Source: Duganella sp. Root336D2 (lineage in GTDB: Bacteria; Pseudomonadota; Gammaproteobacteria; Burkholderiales; Burkholderiaceae_D). Taken from it: DNA of 64,000 nucleotides. Below, in pieces: positions 17,755-25,875 of this stretch. The position numbers and the translations under genes are program-made. Positions within the stretch are counted from its first letter, which is position 1, and each line of letters starts with the position of its first letter. The notes under the pieces are model-generated. The model worked only from the letters and a program-made list of their open reading frames with translations. It did no database searches and was not told the DNA's origin. The stretch is from contig NZ_LMDB01000037.1 of assembly GCF_001425005.1 (NCBI RefSeq), positions 129,269 through 193,268 on the forward strand, given 5' to 3'.

Positions 17755-19095
17755 TCAGGAGTTCACAGCGATCAATTCAAGGCGCAATTCGCGCATGCCG
17801 GCAGGGGCGTAGATTTCAATGGACTGGGCCTGCAGCATGCGCTCGTACAGCGGGCCTTTGGCATCGAGCGTGAAGTAGCAGGTGTCGGGGCGCACCGGCA
17901 CTGCAGCCGGCACTTGCGGCGCGTGTGCCAGGCGCACGCCCGGCATGGCGGACAACACCAGCTTTTCCACGTCGTCCGGCGCGCCGACCTTGAAGCGCAG
18001 CGGCACCACTTCCACCAGTTCCACAGCCGGCATTTCGGCGCCGACGGCGAGGTAGAAGGTGGTGTCGTCGCTGATCTTGCCGGAATCGAGCATGCCGCGG
18101 TGGTGCGCCGGTTTCGGCTGCGACAAGGCGATGGCGAAATAGCGCGAAGAAATCACGGTATCGAGCAGTTCGCGCACGATCATGTAGAGCTGCGAAAACG
18201 CCGGACCCGGATCGTCGTGGCGATAGGGCGGCAGGTCGGACAGCGACCAGCTGCGCGAATACGTCATCAACGCGCCGGCCAGCGACAGCAGTTGTTCGTA
18301 CAGGCGCTCCGGGTGCAGTTCCGGATTATGGTAGTAGTGCGACAGCGATGCGAAGGCGGTGCTGGCCGTATGCAGCAGCCAGAAGGTGGACATGTCGCCG
18401 CTGCGGAATTCGATCACGTTGCGGCTTGGCTCGCGATGGTGGCCGTACAGCGCATTGACCTTGGCCTGCAGTGCGTCGAGCAGGCGGCGCAGTTGCAGGT
18501 ACAGGGGCTGGGCGGTACGGATCGTCAGGCTGGGCGGCACGAAGCTCGGGTCGAGTTCGAAGCCGCCGGTGGACAGGCGGCGCAGGCGCAGCAGCGGCAG
18601 GCACACATAGCCTTCGCGCGGCTCGGCATCGGACACCAGCCGCAGCGATTTTTTCAGGAAGGCCAGTTCGGCCTGTGCGGCTTGCGTGTACAGGTCGGGC
18701 GTGTCGGCATTGGTTTGCGAGAAGCGCGCGCCATTCGATGGCTGGCCGGCCTGCGCAAAATTGCCGCCGAAATGCTTGAACACGGGCAGGGCGGCATACC
18801 AGGTGACGCTGTGCTGCGACTGTGCGAGCTGGCCCAGGTCGATCGCTTCCGGCAGGTTGTCGTGGCCGGGCGCTTCGATCAGTTCACCATCCGGCAGTAC
18901 CAGCGACAGGTCCAGCAGGCGCAGTGTGTTATGTGCCAGGGCTTCCATGTCGATCGTCAGCCGGTCGACGCCCCATGCATACGGGTGCACGGCTTTTACG
19001 CTGCGATGCAAACGGTGCTCGTGATAGCGGTCCTGTTGCTGGAAATGCTGAGGGCGCAAAAACAAGCCTTCGCCCCATAACACCTTGCTGGCCAT
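17755..19095 (-). CDS. tssK: T6SS baseplate protein TssK
   Basis: 446 residues from the ATG at 19095 (AGAAGGAT site 7 bases upstream; the open frame reaches 19176 but the family begins MASKVLWGEGLFLRPQHFQQ). Typical TssK features are the VLWGEGLFLRPQHFQ start, HRSVKAVHPYAWGVDRL and RLGD-like hydrophobic core. TssK trimers link the baseplate to the TssL/TssM membrane complex. First gene of the leftward unit, divergent from the tssB unit across a 204-base gap. Confidence 0.95.
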   Translation of the reverse strand: MASKVLWGEGLFLRPQHFQQQDRYHEHRLHRSVKAVHPYAWGVDRLTIDMEALAHNTLRLLDLSLVLPDGELIEAPGHDNLPEAIDLGQLAQSQHSVTWYAALPVFKHFGGNFAQAGQPSNGARFSQTNADTPDLYTQAAQAELAFLKKSLRLVSDAEPREGYVCLPLLRLRRLSTGGFELDPSFVPPSLTIRTAQPLYLQLRRLLDALQAKVNALYGHHREPSRNVIEFRSGDMSTFWLLHTASTAFASLSHYYHNPELHPERLYEQLLSLAGALMTYSRSWSLSDLPPYRHDDPGPAFSQLYMIVRELLDTVISSRYFAIALSQPKPAHHRGMLDSGKISDDTTFYLAVGAEMPAVELVEVVPLRFKVGAPDDVEKLVLSAMPGVRLAHAPQVPAAVPVRPDTCYFTLDAKGPLYERMLQAQSIEIYAPAGMRELRLELIAVNS

Positions 19096-19299
19096 CTGTG
19101 ATCCTTCTGATAATTGTTTTCTGGTAAGTGCCAGAACAATAACACCTCCTTGAAAAGCCTGTACTAAAAGGCTCAATCGTGCGCGGGGGTGTGAATATTG
19201 GTGAGATTCAATTGTGCGTGGGTAATATTTTTTTTCTGCTAACGTTCGTCGGACGCAACTATTGTAAAAAAGCTATTTGTCCGTTTGATGAGGTTAGTT
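19096..19299. promoter_or_regulatory. Divergent promoter region between tssK and the tssB unit
   Basis: A 204-base AT-richer gap that must hold both promoters. Two related copies of a short motif are seen: CTCAATCGTGCGCGGGGGTG (19172-19191) and GATTCAATTGTGCGTGGGT (19205-19223). The GATTCAATTG core is also present, as a full palindrome, upstream of vgrG2 and of the PoNi-like gene, and a related TTTCAATCGTGCG lies at 37829 upstream of the other T6SS units. I could not fix the -35/-10 boxes here. Confidence 0.5.
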
Positions 19300-19926
19300 A
19301 TGAAAAAAATCACTGTTATCTCCCGCGTTTTGTGCATCGCAGCAATCGCTGCTTCCCTGTCTGCTTGCCAGACCATGGATCCTAAAGTCGCCGCTCCGGT
19401 CAAGCCGAAGCTGGAAGACATGCTGGCCCGGGCAACCGAAGCCAAGGTCGCCGGCAAACAAGAGCAGGCCATCTCCCTGTGGAAGGAAACCGCCACCGCC
19501 TATCCTGCCGACAAATCGCCCTGGGTGAACATCGCCCAGTCCCGTTATGACGCAGGGCAATATGGCGAAGCGATCGTAAGCGCCCAGGAAATCCTGGTGC
19601 GCGACCCGTCCGACCAGCTGGCCAACAGCATCATTGCCATTTCCGGCCTGCGCCTGTCCACCCGCGCACTGGGCGACTTGAGCCGCCAGAACAACCTGTC
19701 CGGTTCGATCCGTACCGAATCGCAGGACCTGGCCAAGCTGCTGCGCGAGAGCCTGGGTGAATCCGTGCTGGTGCCGAATGCCGATAAAAAGCAGCAGGTT
19801 CGCACCAGCAGCAATGCCGGCAGCAACAGCAGCAACAGCACCGCCAACGCCGGCGGCCGTCGCGGCCAGACGGCAAAACCACCTGTAGCAGCCCCTAGCG
19901 CCGACCCGTTCGGCGCACTGAAATAA
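19300..19926 (+). CDS. T6SS-associated lipoprotein with TPR-like repeats
   Basis: 208 residues from the ATG at 19300 (GAGG site 7-10 bases upstream; the open frame begins 15 bases earlier). Lipobox SLSAC-Q with Cys about position 23. A helical TPR-like region follows (AKVAGKQEQAISLWKETATA, NIAQSRYDAGQYGEAIVSAQ), then a disordered Ser/Asn/Gly tail (NAGSNSSNSTANAGGRR). First gene of the tssB-clpV unit. It is not a recognisable TssJ (no transthyretin-like SciN fold seen), but it is the only outer-membrane-type lipoprotein in the core cluster and could take a similar place; that is inference. Confidence 0.75.
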   Translation: MKKITVISRVLCIAAIAASLSACQTMDPKVAAPVKPKLEDMLARATEAKVAGKQEQAISLWKETATAYPADKSPWVNIAQSRYDAGQYGEAIVSAQEILVRDPSDQLANSIIAISGLRLSTRALGDLSRQNNLSGSIRTESQDLAKLLRESLGESVLVPNADKKQQVRTSSNAGSNSSNSTANAGGRRGQTAKPPVAAPSADPFGALK

Positions 19927-19952
19927 CCACCAAGTCCAAAGAAGGAGAAGCC

Positions 19953-20456
19953 ATGTCCAAAAACGAAAGCGTCCAGAAGCGCCTGCAGAAAATCCGTCCG
20001 CCACGGGTCCAGATGACCTATGACGTGGAAATCGGCGACGCAATCGAAAACAAGGAACTGCCCTTTGTGATGGGGGTTGTCGGCGATTTCGGCGGCAATT
20101 CCGAGGTGGAGAAGAAACGCCTGAAGGATCGCAGCTTTGTCCAGATCGACCGCGATAACTTTGACGAAGTGATGAAGGGCGTGGAACCGCGCGCCGCCTT
20201 CCGCGTGCCGAATGAGCTGGGCGGCGAAGGCCAGTTCGGCGTCGACCTGAAATTCAAGGCCATTTCGGATTTCCGTCCGGAGTCGGTGGTGGAGCAGGTG
20301 GAGCCGCTGCGCCAGCTGCTGGAAGCGCGCAACAAGCTGGCCGACCTGCGCAACAAGCTGGCCGGCAACGACAAGCTGGAAGACCTGCTGAACGACGTGC
20401 TGCGCAGCACAGAAAAACTGGCCGAACTGGGCCAGAAGCCTGAACAAGGAGAATGA
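19953..20456 (+). CDS. tssB: T6SS contractile sheath small subunit TssB
   Basis: 167 residues behind an AAGGAG site. Shows the family marks RPPRVQMTYDVEIGDAI, ELPFVMGVVGDFGG and KDRSFVQIDRDNFDEVM. Forms the sheath heterodimer with TssC, which is contracted to drive Hcp/VgrG outward and then recycled by ClpV. Precedes tssC by one base. Confidence 0.98.
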   Translation: MSKNESVQKRLQKIRPPRVQMTYDVEIGDAIENKELPFVMGVVGDFGGNSEVEKKRLKDRSFVQIDRDNFDEVMKGVEPRAAFRVPNELGGEGQFGVDLKFKAISDFRPESVVEQVEPLRQLLEARNKLADLRNKLAGNDKLEDLLNDVLRSTEKLAELGQKPEQGE

Positions 20457-20457
20457 G

Positions 20458-21939
20458 ATGTCGGCCCAATTGAACGCCGCCGGTGCATTGGCCACCGCAG
20501 AAGTAAACCTGCTCGACCAGATCGTCGAGCAGAGCAAGGTCGCCAAATCGACCAGTGAGCACGCCCGTGCGAAAGACATCATCGCCGAGCTGGCGCAGCA
20601 AGTCATGGCCGGCACCGTGGTGGTGTCGGACAACCTGGCCGCCACCATCGACGCCCGCGTGGCGGAGCTGGATCGCCTGATCTCCTCGCAGCTGTCGGTC
20701 ATCATGCACGCGCCGGAATTCCAGAAGCTGGAAAGCAGCTGGACCGGCCTGCATTACCTGGTCAAGAACACCGCCACCAGCACCGGCCTGAAGATCAAGA
20801 TGCTGAACGCGACCAAGAAGGAGCTGGTCAAGGACTTCCAGGGCGCGCTGGAATTCGACCAGAGCTCCATGTTCAAGAAGGTCTACGAAGAGGAGTTCGG
20901 CACCTTCGGCGGCGCCCCGTTCGGCGCCTTGCTGGGCGACTTTGAAATCACCCGCCAGCCGGAAGACATGTACTTCATCGAGCAGATGTCGCACGTGGCC
21001 GCTGCCGCCCACGCGCCTTTCATCAGCTCCGCTTCGCCCGAGCTGTTCGGCCTGGAGACCTACGCCGACCTGGGCAAGCCGCGCGACCTGTCGAAAGTCT
21101 TCGACACCGTGGAATACGCCAAGTGGAAGTCGTTCCGCGAGTCCGAAGATTCGCGCTACGTCGGCCTCACCCTGCCGCGCTTCCTGGGCCGCCTGCCGTT
21201 CAACCCGGCCGACGGCGCCACCGTTGAAGGCTTCAACTACGTGGAAGACGTGGACGGTACCGACCACGAGAAATACCTGTGGTGTAACGCAGCCTACGCC
21301 TTCGGCGTGCGCCTGACCCGTGCTTTCGAGGACTTCGGCTGGTGCGCTGCCATCCGCGGCGTGGAAGGCGGCGGCCTGGTGGAAGACCTGCCAACCCACA
21401 CCTTCAAGACCGACGAAGGCGAAGTCGCGCTGAAATGCCCGACCGAAATCGCCATTACCGACCGCCGCGAGAAAGAGCTGAGCGACCTTGGCTTCATCTC
21501 GCTGGTGCATTGCAAGAATACCGACTACGCGGCCTTCTTCGGCGCGCAGTCCGCGCAGAAGGCGCGCAAGTACAACACCGACGCTGCCAACGCCAACGCC
21601 GTGCTGTCGGCCCAGCTGCAATACATCTTCGCCGTGTCGCGCATCGCCCACTACATGAAGGCCATGATGCGCGACAAGATCGGCAGCTTCGCAGCTGCCG
21701 CCAACGTCGAGGATTACCTGAACCGCTGGCTGACCCAGTACGTGCTGTTGGACGATAACGCCAGCCAGGAGCAAAAAGCGCAGTTCCCGCTGCGTGAAGC
21801 CAACGTGCAAGTGTCTGAAGTGCCTGGCCGTCCAGGCGTGTATCGCGCTGTGTCCTTCCTGCGTCCCCACTTCCAGCTCGACGAGCTGTCCGTCTCACTC
21901 CGTCTGGTCGCGGAGCTGCCGCAATCGACCAAGTCTTAA
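20458..21939 (+). CDS. tssC: T6SS contractile sheath large subunit TssC
   Basis: 493 residues, normal length for the family. Marks include LDRLISSQLSVIMHAPEFQK, ESSWTGLHYLV, FSGSAS-like sheath core FGGAPFGALLGDFEI and LPRFLGRLPF. C-terminus ends SLRLVAELPQSTKS as usual. Builds the sheath with TssB. Start ATG has an AGGAG site inside the tssB 3' end. Confidence 0.98.
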   Translation: MSAQLNAAGALATAEVNLLDQIVEQSKVAKSTSEHARAKDIIAELAQQVMAGTVVVSDNLAATIDARVAELDRLISSQLSVIMHAPEFQKLESSWTGLHYLVKNTATSTGLKIKMLNATKKELVKDFQGALEFDQSSMFKKVYEEEFGTFGGAPFGALLGDFEITRQPEDMYFIEQMSHVAAAAHAPFISSASPELFGLETYADLGKPRDLSKVFDTVEYAKWKSFRESEDSRYVGLTLPRFLGRLPFNPADGATVEGFNYVEDVDGTDHEKYLWCNAAYAFGVRLTRAFEDFGWCAAIRGVEGGGLVEDLPTHTFKTDEGEVALKCPTEIAITDRREKELSDLGFISLVHCKNTDYAAFFGAQSAQKARKYNTDAANANAVLSAQLQYIFAVSRIAHYMKAMMRDKIGSFAAAANVEDYLNRWLTQYVLLDDNASQEQKAQFPLREANVQVSEVPGRPGVYRAVSFLRPHFQLDELSVSLRLVAELPQSTKS

Positions 21940-21969
21940 TTTTTATTTTTCAACACAGAAAGGAATACC

Positions 21970-22461
21970 ATGGCAATCGACGTCTACCTGCAAATCGACG
22001 GTATCAAAGGCGAGTCCACCGATACCTCCCACAAGGATTGGATCGAAGTCAAATCCGTCCAGTGGGAAGTCCTGCAGCCAAAGTCGGCCACCGCATCTAC
22101 TGGCGGCGGCCACACCGCGGAACGCACCGAGCACCGCGATATCGTTGTTTCCAAGCTGGCCGACCTGGCTTCGCCGCTGCTGCTGCAGAATTGCTCCTCG
22201 GGCAAAACCCTGCCAAAAGCAAAAATCGAGTTCATGCGTGCTGACGGCCAGGGCGACCGCGTCAAGTACTTCGAAATCGAACTGGAAAACGTGCTGATCT
22301 CCAGCGTGGCTCCAGAAGTCAAGCCAGGCGACATCCTGGCCGAAGACGTGGCTCTGAAGTACTCCAAAGTAAAATGGAAGTACACCCAGCAGAAAGTTGG
22401 CGGCGGCTCCGGTGGCAACACCTCCGGCGGCTGGGACCTGTCGTCCAACAAAGTAGCTTAA
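21970..22461 (+). CDS. hcp: T6SS inner tube protein Hcp (TssD)
   Basis: 163 residues starting MAIDVYLQIDGIKGESTD, the classic Hcp front, with DIVVSKLADLASPLLLQNC and GWDLSSNKV at the end. Forms the hexameric ring tube inside the TssBC sheath. Ribosome site GAAAGGA lies 6-12 bases upstream. Only one hcp gene is present in the window. Confidence 0.97.
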   Translation: MAIDVYLQIDGIKGESTDTSHKDWIEVKSVQWEVLQPKSATASTGGGHTAERTEHRDIVVSKLADLASPLLLQNCSSGKTLPKAKIEFMRADGQGDRVKYFEIELENVLISSVAPEVKPGDILAEDVALKYSKVKWKYTQQKVGGGSGGNTSGGWDLSSNKVA

Positions 22462-22472
22462 GCGGGGACTGA

Positions 22473-22964
22473 ATGACGGTAAGGGGATTTGCACCGGGGC
22501 TGATGGACCGGTTGCTCCAGCCTGGCGACGGCTCCGGCAGTGCGGCCGTCTACCGGATGTCGCTCGACGAGATGAAAGACTCCGTCGCGCGCGACCTGGA
22601 AGCATTGCTGAATACCCGCACCGTCATCCCTGAGCACCTGCTCAAACGCTTTCCGGAGTGCGGTCGTTCCATCGTCACCTATGGGCTGAACGATTTCGCC
22701 GGCATGTCGCTGGCGAGCCCGGACGACCGCGCTGCCATTTGCCAGGGGCTGGAACGTGCCATCGCACGGCATGAACCGCGCCTGCGCAATGTACGGGCAT
22801 CACTTGAAATGCAAGAGGGCGGCATCGACCGCCTGAATTTCGCCATTACGGCGCTGCTGGTGCTGCACGCAGCACAGGAGCCGGTCAATTTCGACGCGGT
22901 CCTGACACCATCCAGCCTGCAATACACGATTAGCAAGGCACGCCGCGCGCTGCCGGGAGCATGA
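22473..22964 (+). CDS. tssE: T6SS baseplate protein TssE (gp25-like)
   Basis: 163 residues. gp25-like features: SVARDLEALLNTR, FPECGRSIVTYGLNDFAG and the late LNFAITALLVL. Baseplate wedge that starts sheath assembly. It starts 11 bases after hcp and ends one base before the tssF start, so it is part of the same transcript. Confidence 0.95.
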   Translation: MTVRGFAPGLMDRLLQPGDGSGSAAVYRMSLDEMKDSVARDLEALLNTRTVIPEHLLKRFPECGRSIVTYGLNDFAGMSLASPDDRAAICQGLERAIARHEPRLRNVRASLEMQEGGIDRLNFAITALLVLHAAQEPVNFDAVLTPSSLQYTISKARRALPGA

Positions 22965-22965
22965 T

Positions 22966-24810
22966 TTGGAAGAGTTACTGCCGTATTACGAGCGCGAACT
23001 GGGATTCCTGCGGCGCTATGCGCGCGAATTCGCCGAGCGCTACCCCAAGATTGCCGGCCGCCTGCTGATTGGCGGCGAGGTATGCGAAGACCCGCATATC
23101 GAACGCATGATCCAGTCCTTCGCGCTGCTGAATTCGCGCGTATCGAAGCGGCTGGACGACGATTACCCCGAATTTACCGAAGCACTGTTCGAAGTGCTTT
23201 ACCCGCACTACCTGCGCCCGTTTCCATCGTGCTCGATCGCGCGCATGGACTATGCCGCCACCGCCGCCCAGTTGACTGCGGCCAGCGAGATTGCGCGCGG
23301 GACGGTGCTCAATACGCGGCCCGTCAACGGCGTTGCGTGCACTTTCCGTACCTCCTATCCGGTGACGGTGGCGCCCCTGGCGCTGAGCCGCGCCTCGTTC
23401 ACGGCCGCATTGGCTGCGCCGGAAGCGGTGCAGCTGCCGCCGGGCGCCGGCGCCGGCCTGGCGATCACGATCGATTCATTGTCCGAGCAGGTCGGCCTGC
23501 CGGCGATGGACGTGTCCAGCCTGCGCGTCTTCATCGACGGCGAGCCTTCCTTCTGCGCCGCCCTGCGCGATGCGCTGTTCATGCGCAGTGCCAAGGCCTG
23601 GGTCGAGTGCGACGGCAACGGCCGCTGGCTGCCCCTGGCGCGCATTCCGGTCGCCGCCGCCGGCTTTGACGAGGAAGACGCGCTGATCGATTTTTCGGCG
23701 CGCTCGCACCAGGCTTATCGCCTGCTGACCGAATACTTCTGCTTCCCCGAGAAATTCAATTTCTTCGATATCGACCTGGCGGCCCTGTGCGCGCTGCTGC
23801 CGCTCGGCGCCAAGCGCCTGACGCTGCATATCGCCATGGGCGGGATACGTCCTGATTCGCATGCGGCGCGCATGCTGTCGACGCTGTCGACCAATAACCT
23901 GCTGCTGGGCTGCACGCCGGTGGTGAACCTGTTCCGCCAGCGCGGCGAGCCGATCCGCATCTCGCATACCTCGGCCAGCTACCCGGTGCTGGCCGATGCG
24001 CGCCGCGCCTACGCCTACGAGGTGTATGCCATCGATGCGGTGCGCATGGTGCGCCAGACGCCGCAGGGCGAATCGATCATTGAATTCCGCCCGTTCTATT
24101 CGCTGCGCCACGGCGAGACGCCGGAAAAGCATGGCCATTACTGGGTCATGCGGCGCGATGAACAGATGGCGCACAAGAGTCCCGGCTATGAAACCGAGAT
24201 CACCATTGTCGATATCGATTTCGATCCGGCGGCGGTGGAAACCGACACCCTGAGCCTGCAACTGACCTGCACCAACCGCGACCTGCCGGCTTCGCTGGCC
24301 TACGGCCTGCGCGGCGGCGACCTGTTCCTGGAAGGCGGTTCCAGCGTGCGCAGCATCAATTTCCTGCGCAAGCCGACGCCGTCCCAGTGCTTCGAACGCG
24401 GCCACGGCGCCCACTGGCGCCTGGTATCGCACCTGTCGCTGAACCACCTGTCGCTGTCCGGCGGCGGCCTGGAGGCGTTCCAGGAAATGCTGGGTCTTTA
24501 CGACCTGCCGCGTTCCGCCGCTACGCAGCGCCAGATCCGCGGGCTGCAGGCGGTCGAATACAAGCCGGCCAACGCCTGGCTGGCAGGGAACCCGTTCGCC
24601 TGCGTGGTGCGCGGCATGGAGGTAAGGCTGACCATCGAGGAAGAGGCTTTCGTCGGCAGCGGCATCCATGCTTTTGCCCAGGTGATTGAGCGCTTCCTGG
24701 GGCTGTACGTACATGCCAACAGCTTTACGCAACTGGTCGTCGTGGCCGAGAGGACTGGGGAGGAGCTGTTGCGATGCACACCGCGAAGCGGCGATTTGAG
24801 CCTGCTGTAA
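22966..24810 (+). CDS. tssF: T6SS baseplate protein TssF
   Basis: 614 residues from a TTG start; no in-frame ATG exists near the conserved front (MEELLPYYERELGFLRRYAR), so TTG must be used. Contains FAERYPKIAGRL, VLYPHYLRPFPSCSI and EYFCFPEKFNFFDI, all typical. Wedge component with TssE, TssG and TssK. Its 3' end overlaps tssG by 37 bases. Confidence 0.95.
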   Translation: MEELLPYYERELGFLRRYAREFAERYPKIAGRLLIGGEVCEDPHIERMIQSFALLNSRVSKRLDDDYPEFTEALFEVLYPHYLRPFPSCSIARMDYAATAAQLTAASEIARGTVLNTRPVNGVACTFRTSYPVTVAPLALSRASFTAALAAPEAVQLPPGAGAGLAITIDSLSEQVGLPAMDVSSLRVFIDGEPSFCAALRDALFMRSAKAWVECDGNGRWLPLARIPVAAAGFDEEDALIDFSARSHQAYRLLTEYFCFPEKFNFFDIDLAALCALLPLGAKRLTLHIAMGGIRPDSHAARMLSTLSTNNLLLGCTPVVNLFRQRGEPIRISHTSASYPVLADARRAYAYEVYAIDAVRMVRQTPQGESIIEFRPFYSLRHGETPEKHGHYWVMRRDEQMAHKSPGYETEITIVDIDFDPAAVETDTLSLQLTCTNRDLPASLAYGLRGGDLFLEGGSSVRSINFLRKPTPSQCFERGHGAHWRLVSHLSLNHLSLSGGGLEAFQEMLGLYDLPRSAATQRQIRGLQAVEYKPANAWLAGNPFACVVRGMEVRLTIEEEAFVGSGIHAFAQVIERFLGLYVHANSFTQLVVVAERTGEELLRCTPRSGDLSLL

Positions 24811-25865
24811 TCGAGCGCCTGTTCGCCGAGCCGTTCCGCTTCCAGTTCTTCCAGGCGGTGCGGATGGTGGAGCTATGGCTGCGCCGCAACGGCGTCGCGC
24901 AGGAAGGCGCGGTGGCGAACTTCATGCGCTTCCAGAACTCGGTGACGCTGCGCTTCCCGGCCAGCCAGCTCGAGACGCTGCACCCGGAACCGCGTGAGAT
25001 CCTGCCGACCGCGGCGGCGCTGGCCGATGCCCTGCAAAGCAAGCAGCTGCGCTACCTGCGCATGACGCCCAATTTCATGGGCTTCCTGGGCAGCGCAGGC
25101 GCCTTGCCGGCGCATTACACGGAATCCATCGCATCGCACCAGCTGTACGCGAAGGACGAGGGCCCGCGCGCCTTCCTCGATGCCTTTTCGACCCGTTCGC
25201 TGTCGCTGTTCTACGAAGCATGGCGCAAATACCGGCTGGAGCTGAAATACCAGGTCGATGGGCAGGACCGCTTCCTGCCATTGCTGCTGGCACTTGGCGG
25301 GCTTGGCAACAAGGGCTTGACGCAAAGGCTGGCCGGCCGCGATGCGCAGGCATGCGGCGCCGTGCGCGACGAGTCGCTGGCTTATTTTGCCACCGCGCTG
25401 CGCCAGCGTCCCGCCTCGGCATCGACCATGGCGCGCGTGCTGGGCGAATACTTCCGCGTGGCGATCGCGGCCACCCAGTTTGTCGGTTGCTGGTGCGCGG
25501 TGCCGGCGCTGCAGCAAACCGTGCTTGGCGGCGAACAGGCGCAACTGGGCGCCACCGCCATGATCGGCTCGCGCGTCTGGCAGCGCGACTTGCGCATGCG
25601 CCTGACCATTGGCCCGCTGCGGCGCGCTGATTTCGATGCCTTCCTGCCCGGCGGCACCGCTGCGCGGGCGCTGGAAAAGCTGCTGTCGATGTTCACCGGC
25701 GTGACGCTGGAATACGAAATCTGCCTGGTGCTGCGCGCCGAAGACGTCGCCGGGGCGTCGCTTGGCGCGGGGGCAAGGCTGGGCTGGGACAGTTTTATAC
25801 CGGACGAGGGTGCAAGCGAAGACCGCACCGATGTCCGCTACTTCATCCATGGATTAACAATGTGA
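24774..25865 (+). CDS. tssG: T6SS baseplate protein TssG
   Basis: 363 residues, with the family front RLFAEPFRFQFFQAVRMVEL, plus LRYLRMTPNFMGFLGSAGAL and LTIGPLRRADFDAFLPGG. The start lies inside tssF behind a GGGGAGGAG site, implying coupling. Wedge protein bound by TssF. 10 bases before clpV. Confidence 0.95.
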   Translation: MHTAKRRFEPAVIERLFAEPFRFQFFQAVRMVELWLRRNGVAQEGAVANFMRFQNSVTLRFPASQLETLHPEPREILPTAAALADALQSKQLRYLRMTPNFMGFLGSAGALPAHYTESIASHQLYAKDEGPRAFLDAFSTRSLSLFYEAWRKYRLELKYQVDGQDRFLPLLLALGGLGNKGLTQRLAGRDAQACGAVRDESLAYFATALRQRPASASTMARVLGEYFRVAIAATQFVGCWCAVPALQQTVLGGEQAQLGATAMIGSRVWQRDLRMRLTIGPLRRADFDAFLPGGTAARALEKLLSMFTGVTLEYEICLVLRAEDVAGASLGAGARLGWDSFIPDEGASEDRTDVRYFIHGLTM

Positions 25866-25875
25866 GGACCGCTCG

